Shown piece by piece: positions 1 to 5,182 of a stretch of DNA of 5,584 nt. The position numbers were made by a program, and so were the translations under genes. The notes beneath the pieces are model-generated. The model was not told where the DNA came from and did not search any database. It saw nothing but the letters and a program-made list of their open reading frames with translations. This DNA is from Methanoregulaceae archaeon (GTDB lineage Archaea > Halobacteriota > Methanomicrobia > Methanomicrobiales > Methanospirillaceae). Position 1 is the stretch's first letter. Every line of letters starts with the position of its first letter. Where the stretch lies: assembly GCA_019695435.1 (NCBI GenBank), contig JACTVF010000169.1, positions 1 through 5,584 on the forward strand. Direction: 5' to 3'.

Positions 1-122
1 GTTCTTCCCGCCCGTCCAAACCCAGCAAGGACCAAGTTCGGGACACAACTCGGGAATGGGCCCGAGCTTGTCTACCTTTCCCAGAAGCGGTCTTCAATCG
101 GTCGGCGTGCGGGCCCCGGCAT
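1..122 (-). pseudogene. HNH-endonuclease-like gene, N-terminal fragment with an apparent 1-nt frameshift
   Basis: From the ATG at 122-120 the frame reads MPGPARRPIEDRFWER and stops at TAG (74-72). In the next frame, from 75 to the window edge, it continues without a stop as VDKLGPIPE...LGPCWVWTGGKN. Joined, this gives RFWEKVDK...GPCWVWTG, the N-terminal signature I know from phage HNH endonucleases ('F-W-x-KVDK-x-GP ... CW-x-WTG'), which precedes the His-Asn-His core. Restoring one A in the AAA run at 77-79 makes the reading frame continuous and produces exactly WEKVDK. The catalytic core lies outside the window. The gene begins 12 nt after the membrane-protein stop. It may be a genuine frameshift mutation, a homopolymer base-call error or, less likely, a recoding site. 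Such genes are commonly free-standing homing-type or DNA-packaging-associated endonucleases. The identity rests on about 40 residues. Confidence 0.6.
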
Positions 123-134
123 AACGCCATGTTA

Positions 135-641
135 TCACGACCGACCGGGGTACGGGCTGGCATGGCCTTCATTCTTCCGTTGGCGGGTTTCGATGCGGTC
201 CAGAGAGTCCTGGGCCTTGGTCGGCTGGGTAGTTGCCCGATCGATCCTATCAATCTTGTCGGCTAGGCTTGACCCCCCGTTGGGGCTCAGGTGCTCGAGC
301 ACCGCCTGCATGTATCCGCTCAAGATGTCCATGTGCCTGGAGGCCGCATCCTGGTGATACCGCGCCTCGTTGAGGCGCTCGAGGATGGTCGTGATCTGCT
401 TTCCCTGGTTGGCGGAGTCGACCAGGAGCCCGTTGATCTGATGGCGCGGCGGGTCCGCGGGGCGCCCGAATATTGCCTCGCGGATGAGGGTCATCGTGTG
501 CTTGTCGTCGCCGCGCTCTTTTAGGTAGGAGCGCCACTGGCGAAGACCTATCCCCGCAATCCCTACGACCACGGAAATAATCATGGCCAGCGAGGCCCAG
601 ATGGCAATTTCCGTAGTCACTGGGTTTAGTTTACCAGCCAC
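135..641 (-). CDS. Single-span membrane protein, holin-like / DUF2746-like (168 aa)
   Basis: One hydrophobic segment lies at about residues 12-34 (IAIWASLAMIISVVVGIAGIG). It is followed at once by basic residues (RQWRSYLKER), so by the positive-inside rule the long C-terminal part is probably cytoplasmic. Residues about 80-155 are hydrophilic and helix-prone with heptad-like spacing (ITTILERLNEARY, MDILSGYMQAVLEHL, LADKIDRIDRATT), suggesting a coiled coil. There is no peptidase or lysozyme motif. Size, topology and position just after tail-tip genes fit the small membrane proteins of actinophage lysis regions (holin-like, DUF2746-type), but similar proteins of unknown role exist. The start is uncertain: GTG at 641-639 overlaps the end of paralog C by 16 nt, while GTG at 620-618 (residue 8) would begin 5 nt after its stop. 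Neither has a good Shine-Dalgarno sequence, and both keep the membrane span. Confidence 0.65.
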   Translation of the reverse strand: MAGKLNPVTTEIAIWASLAMIISVVVGIAGIGLRQWRSYLKERGDDKHTMTLIREAIFGRPADPPRHQINGLLVDSANQGKQITTILERLNEARYHQDAASRHMDILSGYMQAVLEHLSPNGGSSLADKIDRIDRATTQPTKAQDSLDRIETRQRKNEGHASPYPGRS

Positions 642-1009
642 TGAATGCCGTCAAGGCCTGGAGTCCCCCCGGCGGTGAAGTAGAGACTCAAGACGCCAGT
701 GGTGGTGACATGCACGACCGTCGCGTCGTTGGCGACGGAGGAGGTGACCCCGCTGGCGTTCACCGTGTACGGCGGCCAGAACTGCGGCGGTAGCGTGCTG
801 CACAGCTGCGTCCCCGAGGCACCAGACTGGACGGTGCCGCCGAGGTACACGACGTTGCCGATGCGCCGGATGCCGGCGTCGGTCCCGCCGGCGGGGCCGT
901 TGTCGTTGACCCAGCTGTTGAGGTAGCCGATGGTGAAAAAGGCCACCCAGCCGGTGTCGTACGAGTTCTGCGTCGCTTGTGCGAGCATCCATGCGGTCTC
1001 AGAGTCCAT
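626..1009 (-). CDS. Small receptor-binding-head-like tail protein, paralog C (127 aa)
   Basis: This is the third tandem paralog. An upstream in-frame ATG at 1186 would add a long Arg/His-rich shadow extension over paralog B. I chose the ATG at 1009-1007 because it gives the shared MDSE start, the TGATG overlap and a GGTGA 4 nt upstream. Landmarks are YDTGWVAFFTIGYLNSW (about 17-33), AGIRRIGNVVYLGGT (45-59), GTQLCSTLPPQFWPP (66-80), YTVNASGV (81-88), VVHVTTTGVLSLYF (98-111) and GLDGIQWLVN at the end. It is one residue shorter than A and B owing to a small gap near residue 41. Segments alternate between resembling A (AGIRRIGNVVY, GLDGI-WLVN) and B (TIGYLNSW, YT-NA-GV, VHVTT). The stop is TAA rather than TGA, so the overlap start pattern is not repeated at its 3' end. 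The role is inferred to be receptor recognition. Confidence 0.7.
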   Translation of the reverse strand: MDSETAWMLAQATQNSYDTGWVAFFTIGYLNSWVNDNGPAGGTDAGIRRIGNVVYLGGTVQSGASGTQLCSTLPPQFWPPYTVNASGVTSSVANDATVVHVTTTGVLSLYFTAGGTPGLDGIQWLVN

Positions 1010-1018
1010 CAGCTCACC
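1007..1018 (-). promoter_or_regulatory. Coupling junction B/C: SD-like GGTGA plus TGATG stop-start overlap
   Basis: The minus-strand sequence TTGGTGAGCTGATG repeats the arrangement at the A/B junction: GGTGA from the Leu-Val codons of WLVS, 4 nt before an ATG that overlaps the TGA by one base. The equivalent position after C has GGTAA and a TAA stop, so the pattern ends there. Confidence 0.55.
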
Positions 1019-1395
1019 AACCACTTGACGCCGTCGAGGCCCGGGTTTGTCCCGGAAGGAAAGTAGACGCTCATAACGCCGCCGGTGGTGACGTGAACCA
1101 ACACCGTGCTGTTGGCCGTCGCGGTGTTGACGCCGGCGGCGTTGATCGTGTATTTCGGGGAGAACAGGGTGGGAAGCGCGCTGCACACCTGGGAACCAGA
1201 CGCTCCACCGGTGATCGTTCCGGCCAGGTAGACCACGGGGTAGATGAGGCGGATCGCCGCGTCCGAGCGCGCCCCGCCCGGGCCTCCGGCGGTCGCCCAG
1301 CTGTTGAGGTAGCCGATGGTGTACAGCGCCAGCCAGCCGCTGTCGTACGCCGACTGCGCGTAGTTGGTGAGTATGACGAGCGCATCGGAATCCAT
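1009..1395 (-). CDS. Small receptor-binding-head-like tail protein, paralog B (128 aa)
   Basis: This is the second tandem paralog. The frame stays open upstream to an ATG at 1449, but the extension (MVWWHSAGPRR...) is an Arg-rich shadow of paralog A. The start at 1395-1393 reproduces the MDS N-terminus and 1-nt TGATG overlap seen in its siblings, and it has a GGTGA 4 nt before the ATG, so I chose it. Landmarks are YDSGWLALYTIGYLNSW (about 17-33), AAIRLIYPVVYLAGT (46-60), GSQVCSALPTLFSP (67-80), YTINAAGV (82-89), VHVTTGGVMSVYF (100-112) and GLDGVKWLVS at the end. By hand alignment about half of the residues match paralog C (roughly 70 of 127). The family's IRRIGN is changed to IRLIYP, the most diverged point of the core motif. 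The probable role is a host-receptor-contacting tip domain, as for its siblings. Confidence 0.7.
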   Translation of the reverse strand: MDSDALVILTNYAQSAYDSGWLALYTIGYLNSWATAGGPGGARSDAAIRLIYPVVYLAGTITGGASGSQVCSALPTLFSPKYTINAAGVNTATANSTVLVHVTTGGVMSVYFPSGTNPGLDGVKWLVS

Positions 1396-1404
1396 CAGTT
1401 CACC
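1393..1404 (-). promoter_or_regulatory. Coupling junction A/B: SD-like GGTGA plus TGATG stop-start overlap
   Basis: Read on the minus strand, the end of paralog A is CTGGTGAACTGATG. GGTGA, complementary to part of the 16S anti-SD, lies 4 nt before the ATG of paralog B and is made by the Leu-Val codons of the WLVN tail. The TGA stop shares its A with the ATG. This fits termination-reinitiation of translation from A to B. Confidence 0.55.
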
Positions 1405-1781
1405 AGCCAGGAGATGCCGTCGAGGCCCTGCGCTGTGCCACCAGACCAACCGATGACGAACACGCCGGCGGTTGTGACGTCAGCGACACCCGTGGTGTTC
1501 GAGGTTACCGTGGTGACGCACGCCGCGCGCACCGTTGTGATGGGCCTAAACATGGCCGGGAACGCGCCACATATCTGGTTGCCCGAGGTCCCGCTTGTGA
1601 TCGTGCCGCCCATGTACACCACGTTGCCGATGCGCCGAATGCCGGCCTGGGTTTGCGTGGCGGCCGGGCCGGCTACGTTGGCCCACGAGTTCTGGTAGAC
1701 GAGCGTGTTGAACGCCAGCCAGCCGGTGTCGTTGTACTTCTCGAGGGCGTTCGCCAGCAGCCAGAGGAGCTCGGAGTCCAT
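1395..1781 (-). CDS. Small receptor-binding-head-like tail protein, paralog A (128 aa)
   Basis: This is the first of three tandem paralogs. The ATG at 1781-1779 shares its A with the TGA stop of the propeller gene (TGATG), so translation is probably coupled. No good Shine-Dalgarno sequence is seen. Visible landmarks are MDSE, NDTGWLAF (about 17-24), NSW (31-33), AGIRRIGNVVYMGGT (46-60), SGNQICGAFPAMFRP (66-80), VTTAGV (102-107) and QGLDGISWLVN at the C-terminus. The order 'GW ... RR-GNVVYLGG ... LP-x-FRP ... T-G' is characteristic of small all-beta head or tip domains in phage receptor-binding and minor tail proteins. Here it stands alone, without a stem. The protein has no membrane span or signal peptide. 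It has two cysteines (71 and 88), of which only Cys71 is shared with the other copies. The family assignment is by pattern. A small chaperone or decoration protein remains possible. Confidence 0.7.
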   Translation of the reverse strand: MDSELLWLLANALEKYNDTGWLAFNTLVYQNSWANVAGPAATQTQAGIRRIGNVVYMGGTITSGTSGNQICGAFPAMFRPITTVRAACVTTVTSNTTGVADVTTAGVFVIGWSGGTAQGLDGISWLVN

Positions 1782-4048
1782 CAGATCAGACTCGTGATCT
1801 CAGAGAGCGTGACGAACTGCTGGGCCGTGGCGCCGACATAGGTCGTAGTGTACTCAAGCAGTTGCGACCCAACGACGCTCTGGCCGAGCAGCACTGGCAC
1901 CTTCGCCGTCACCGTGGACGGGTTCGAGAGCGTCACGTCAACACCGTTGACCGCGATGGCGACCGTGTTGTTCGGGATCCCGAGGCCGGTGATGACCATG
2001 CCGGGCGACACCTCGTCCTGGTGGTCCATCACCATCAGCTGCGAGCCCTTGGTCAGCTGGCCCTTGGAGTGCGTCTGGGGCGCCCACTGCGTGCACTGCA
2101 GGAGCATGTTGGTCGGCGAGTCAACCCAGAAGGTGGCGTACCGAGCATCGGTGTCTTCGATGAACGCCATCAGCTGGCTGCCGAAGCTGACCTCGTTGAA
2201 GATCAGCACCGGCATGTAGTGGGCGCTCGCGACCCAGGTGTTCCCGCCATCGGTCGAGGTCTTCGCCACCACCGGCTCGGCGCCGCGCGTGGACATCACC
2301 ACCGAGCACCCGTTGGACAGGTTCCCGTTGGCCCCCGAGACCACAATGTGGTACATGCCGGTGTTCGTGAGCCCAGAGATCCCGATGGGCACCGTGATCC
2401 AGTTACAGGGGTACGCGAATTGCAGGTAACTTGCGGTGCCGGACGGGTTGCAGGTGAACAGCGCAGCCGACCCATCGGGGTTGTCGATCACGGCGATGGC
2501 GTTGTTGCCCGGCGAGGTCTCGTTGACCAGGAAACCCCACGGGGAGATCCCATCATTGGCCGAGATCGCGATGGTCTCCTGGTTGAGAACCAGCGACCCC
2601 AGCGCGCCACCGGTCATCGCCAGTGCGTACGACGGTGTCGAGACGCGCTCCCACGGATTGCCGGCCACGATGCCACCCGCCGCGCTCAGGGCGTAAATCT
2701 GGTTAGCACCCTGGAGGTAGACCGTCCCTGCCAGGCTCTGCCACTGCGAGCGAACGATCCCTCCTGTGACGTCAATGTTCTCTGGGAATGCGGCCGCGGC
2801 AACCCACGCCGAGGTTGCACCGGAGCTCGTGATGGGCGTGTAGTAGGTGGCGCTGCCCGCGGCGGTGTTGTAACCGGAGTTACCGCCCACCATGTAGACG
2901 TAGTCCTGGCCGGCCTGGGTGGTGCAAGTGACGACAGACTGGTAGGTGGTCGGTGAAGGGGACGCGGTCATCTGCTGCCACGCGCCCAGGGTTCCGTCCT
3001 GCTGGAAGCTCGCGCAATAGAAGTTGACGCCAGCCTGGGCGACGAGCATCTGAGCCGTCGGGCAGTACGTGAGATTCGACCAGCCGTTCTGCGGCAGCAC
3101 TCCGAGGTAAATCCAGGCGCCCAGGTTTGACCCGTTGTACGGTGCCGCCCATATCTGAGTCGGCCCGCAGGCCCTGATGAGCTCTGCGCCTGATCCGGTT
3201 GCCGCGGTAGAGATCGTCCAAGTACTCGTCTGTTGCCCGCCGGCGAGGGTTGTGCTGGTGGGGATATTGACGCCGTCCAGCTCCCACCCGAGCTGCGCGT
3301 AGGCGACCAGAGCTGTACCGACACTCGTCAGCGTCGTCGTGCCAGCCAAGGTCGCCGTGGCGGCCTCGTACTGCTGCCCCGCCGCGATCACCCACTGACC
3401 AGCGCCCAGGCACCCCCAGCGCACCGGTACCGCACTGCCAAGAGTGGTGAATGGGAACTGCGCGTTGACGTTCGACACCGGCGCCGAGAGCATGATGTCC
3501 TGCGGCTCGGGGAAGCTCGAGTTGTTGTACGCCTGTAGAACCTCGTGGGGGATCATCGTGTTCGTGACGAGCGTCCCAATGGCGCCGCCAGAGTCGTTGT
3601 ACAGCCCCACACTGAGGTCGACGCCGTAGGTGTACGAGTTCGAGTAGCCGCTCGAGCTGGCGTCCGGGTTGGGCTGACGGTTGGTCGTGATCGGGATCCG
3701 CAGGTACCCGATGGTCGTACCCGAGAGCGTGATCTTCTGGTCGACCATGACGCCGGAATCGACGATGGTGCCACTGGAGGTGTACTGGCCGAGCGTCTGA
3801 TAGGCGGCGATGTTGCCCAGGTAGAACGGGTTGCCGGCCAGGACCCCCTGGAAGATCGACGTGATGCCGTGCAGCGTCAGGAACTGGGTGATCGCGTTTT
3901 CGGTCTTCGCCGACAACGGGCGCTGCGGGTTCCACTCTGGTGGGTGGGTGGTCGGGTAGGTCGTCGACGCGCCCGAGTATGCGTCCGGGCCGCCGAGAAT
4001 GCTGCGACCAAGAACCCCCCTGCCGAGAATGCCAGACGACTGGCTCAT
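1781..4048 (-). CDS. Large tail protein with Kelch-like beta-propeller and Asp-box (755 aa)
   Basis: The ATG at 4048-4046 lies 3 nt after the upstream stop, with a weak AGTAGG just before it. The N-terminus has a threefold repeat (ILGR-GVLGR-SILGG, residues 7-20), possibly a docking peptide. Residues about 40-225 are a beta-rich region of unknown fold. Residues about 298-455 hold at least three propeller-like blades, each with a G-x-x-x-x-AW turn (GSNLGAW 306-312, DGTLGAW 351-357, SGATSAW 409-415). Each turn is followed by a proline-containing strand, and the second ends in YVYMVGGN, the Kelch-type 'VYxxGG' strand. STDGGNTW at 598-605 matches the Asp-box of BNR/sialidase-type propellers (S-x-D-x-G-x-T-W). 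Two copies of a small 'G-x-GIP' beta module lie at about 228-287 and 659-714. I see no sialidase catalytic set, so binding rather than catalysis is favoured. The gene ends in a TGATG overlap with the first small paralog. Its position suggests a distal tail or host-recognition role, which is an inference. Confidence 0.72.
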   Translation of the reverse strand: MSQSSGILGRGVLGRSILGGPDAYSGASTTYPTTHPPEWNPQRPLSAKTENAITQFLTLHGITSIFQGVLAGNPFYLGNIAAYQTLGQYTSSGTIVDSGVMVDQKITLSGTTIGYLRIPITTNRQPNPDASSSGYSNSYTYGVDLSVGLYNDSGGAIGTLVTNTMIPHEVLQAYNNSSFPEPQDIMLSAPVSNVNAQFPFTTLGSAVPVRWGCLGAGQWVIAAGQQYEAATATLAGTTTLTSVGTALVAYAQLGWELDGVNIPTSTTLAGGQQTSTWTISTAATGSGAELIRACGPTQIWAAPYNGSNLGAWIYLGVLPQNGWSNLTYCPTAQMLVAQAGVNFYCASFQQDGTLGAWQQMTASPSPTTYQSVVTCTTQAGQDYVYMVGGNSGYNTAAGSATYYTPITSSGATSAWVAAAAFPENIDVTGGIVRSQWQSLAGTVYLQGANQIYALSAAGGIVAGNPWERVSTPSYALAMTGGALGSLVLNQETIAISANDGISPWGFLVNETSPGNNAIAVIDNPDGSAALFTCNPSGTASYLQFAYPCNWITVPIGISGLTNTGMYHIVVSGANGNLSNGCSVVMSTRGAEPVVAKTSTDGGNTWVASAHYMPVLIFNEVSFGSQLMAFIEDTDARYATFWVDSPTNMLLQCTQWAPQTHSKGQLTKGSQLMVMDHQDEVSPGMVITGLGIPNNTVAIAVNGVDVTLSNPSTVTAKVPVLLGQSVVGSQLLEYTTTYVGATAQQFVTLSEITSLI
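1907..2074 (-). repeat. 'G-x-GIP' beta module, copy 2 (C-terminal, within the 755-aa propeller protein)
   Basis: Residues about 659-714 read as a clear module: LTKGSQLMV, then SPGMVITGLGIPNNTVAIAV, then DVTLSNPSTVT. The GMVITGLGIP-NNT-VTLS order is the canonical form, better preserved than in copy 1. It sits near the C-terminus, after the Asp-box region, and is followed by about 40 residues with another strand-turn pattern (SVVGSQLLEYTTTYVG). Confidence 0.55.
3188..3367 (-). repeat. 'G-x-GIP' beta module, copy 1 (within the 755-aa propeller protein)
   Basis: Residues about 228-287 of the propeller protein contain TLAGTTTLTSVGTALV, then GWELDGVNIPTSTTL, then TSTWTISTAAT. This follows the pattern 'G-x-x-V-x-G-x-x-IP-x-x-T ... 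T-x-T-x-S-x-x-A-T' found as small repeated modules in phage fibre and bacterial surface proteins. It matches the second copy near the C-terminus in plan, though not closely in sequence. It is flanked by GQWVIAAGQQYEAA and IRACGPTQIWAAP, which look like strands of the surrounding fold, so it may be inserted between them. Confidence 0.5.
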
Positions 4049-4051
4049 GGC

Positions 4052-5182
4052 CTACTGGGCCACGATGACAGCGGCGGCGCCCAGGTAGAACCCCGAGGTC
4101 ATCGTTGCCGTCGGTGCGTACGTCTGTCCAGGCGTCAGGCCCGGGTTCTCAGCCAGCAGGTTGTTCGATCCGGAACCCAGTGTGTACGTGAACCCGGACG
4201 TCGAGCCGGCGACCATAGCTGCGGACCCGAACAGGAAGCCCCAATACAGGCCCCCGTTGACCGGGGCCAACAGGCTTGGGAAGGTCACGGCCGTACCGGC
4301 CGACGCCTTCGAGGTGTCCACAGTGTTGACCGACGGGAGCCCGGTGGGTCCAACCCCGACGGAGAAGATCGTGCCAGCCGATGGCTTCATCTCGTCCACG
4401 ATGACCTTGGGGGAAGTCGCGGTGCCGCTCCAGAGCGGGGTGACGGTCGTCGTTCCGGTCGAAGCCGAGACCCCCTTCCAGATCGTGATCGACTCCGAGC
4501 CGCCCGGCGACGGGAACATGGCGACAGGCGCCGTGTCCCAGGTGACCCTCGAGGACGTGTCGGTCATCTGGCACGGGTAGTTCTGGTATGGCGTGATGCC
4601 AGAGACGCCGGTTACAACCCCGACCATCATCACATCGCCGACGTTGGCAATCGTGATCGCGCCGGTCGTTGTCCCGGTGACCGGAAACCCAGCCTGCCGG
4701 GTGAAGGTGACCTCGGTGCGGGTCGTCGAGGTAACGCGCTTGTCGATGATGTTGCCGGAGGAAATGGAGGCCGCGGTCCCGGGCACGTAGATTTCGGCCA
4801 AAAGGACCCCGCCGGACGGGATCGCCGGCTTAACGGGGGCGTTCGCGGTGCTCGCGCGGGTCCACCCCAAGGTGCCCGATGCGGCGCCGGCGGTGACCGT
4901 GATCGATCCAGCGGCGTTGATGGTGACGATGTCCTTGCGGTCGGTCGCAGACGCCGTCGAAACTACGCCGGTGCCCCCGGCGTAGGTGTAGACGTTCGGC
5001 CCGATGGTGTACTGGCCAGCCGAGATGCCGAGGCCAAGGGTGCCGGTCGACGTTACAGCCAGGCCGGTGATGACACCGTTGCCAGCATCGGTCGCCGCGA
5101 CGGCCGCCCAGTCGGTTGCGTCAGGGACGGATTGGCCGTCGTACGACGGCGAGGACTCAATGTTGGGGATCGTGAAGCCCAT
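4052..5182 (-). CDS. Phage tail fibre / baseplate-type minor tail protein (376 aa)
   Basis: The ATG at 5182-5180 directly abuts the upstream TAG. No strong ribosome-binding site is visible, so coupling is likely. Residues 1-150 look like the N-terminal attachment domain of many siphophage fibre or baseplate-appendage proteins: GVITGLAVTSTGTLGLGISAG (about 36-56) followed by GGVLLAEIYVPGTAASISSG and NIIDKRV (about 124-150), the latter a recurring 'LAE-VPAG-I-DxR' signature. Residues about 165-376 form a second beta-rich region with alternating hydrophobic strands: IANVGDVMMVGVV, RVTWDTAPV, ESITIWKGV, VIVDEM, GLYWGFLFG and a terminal AAAVIVAQ. This resembles a surface-protein beta-sandwich with the usual 'VTW...IWxG...TTTVT' order. 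It has no catalytic motif, membrane span or signal peptide. The likely role is a structural linker or receptor-contacting fibre at the tail tip. The neighbourhood of carbohydrate-binding-like and propeller proteins supports this. The exact position in the virion is inferred. Confidence 0.75.
   Translation of the reverse strand: MGFTIPNIESSPSYDGQSVPDATDWAAVAATDAGNGVITGLAVTSTGTLGLGISAGQYTIGPNVYTYAGGTGVVSTASATDRKDIVTINAAGSITVTAGAASGTLGWTRASTANAPVKPAIPSGGVLLAEIYVPGTAASISSGNIIDKRVTSTTRTEVTFTRQAGFPVTGTTTGAITIANVGDVMMVGVVTGVSGITPYQNYPCQMTDTSSRVTWDTAPVAMFPSPGGSESITIWKGVSASTGTTTVTPLWSGTATSPKVIVDEMKPSAGTIFSVGVGPTGLPSVNTVDTSKASAGTAVTFPSLLAPVNGGLYWGFLFGSAAMVAGSTSGFTYTLGSGSNNLLAENPGLTPGQTYAPTATMTSGFYLGAAAVIVAQ

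Larger units (their letters stand above)
626..1781 (-). repeat. Tandem triplication of a small tail-protein gene (A-B-C)
   Basis: Three direct repeats with a period of 384-387 nt encode the three paralogs. At DNA level most of the array has diverged, but short identical blocks survive. A 26-nt block at 910-935 recurs at 1296-1321 (encoding the IGYLNSW region of C and B), and a 17-nt block around 850-870 recurs around 1620-1640 (encoding the RRIGNV region of C and A). Protein identity is about 50-55% between C and each sibling by manual counting. The copies are therefore an old duplication under continuing selection rather than a recent copying event or an assembly artefact. Confidence 0.85.

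Noticed and set aside
60..85. Programmed -1 frameshift site in the HNH-like gene
   Set aside because: The GGGAAAGG run is not in the X-XXY-YYZ register of the zero frame, and no downstream stem-loop was obvious. A deletion or base-call error in the A run is simpler.
1..130. Open frame from the ATG at 130-128 to the left edge
   Set aside because: It gives MALCRGPHADRLK..., with no recognisable pattern. The two other frames over the same bases together form the HNH-like N-terminus.
1009..1449. Longer version of paralog B starting at 1449 (and of paralog C starting at 1186)
   Set aside because: The extensions are Arg/His-rich shadows of the preceding paralog. The MDS starts at 1395 and 1009 match the start of paralog A, the 1-nt overlap and the GGTGA placement.
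979..1698. Plus-strand frame of 239 codons over the small paralogs
   Set aside because: It covers parts of all three paralogs on the opposite strand, is low-complexity Arg/Val/Gly-rich, and does not repeat with the array period as a real product would.
626..1781. Diversity-generating retroelement target, suggested by repeated receptor-like genes
   Set aside because: I see no reverse transcriptase, no template/variable repeat pair and no adenine-biased substitutions. Differences among copies are spread along the genes rather than confined to the 3' end.
1862..2956. Long plus-strand open frame of 364 codons opposite the propeller gene
   Set aside because: Its translation is dominated by Arg, His, Gly, Asp and Val, with no domain pattern, as expected for the antisense of GC-rich coding DNA. 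The minus-strand frame has coherent repeats and motifs.
2880..3935. Minus-strand frame of 351 codons within the propeller gene
   Set aside because: It is an out-of-frame shadow rich in Arg, Pro and His. The propeller frame over the same bases carries the AW turns and the VYMVGG strand.
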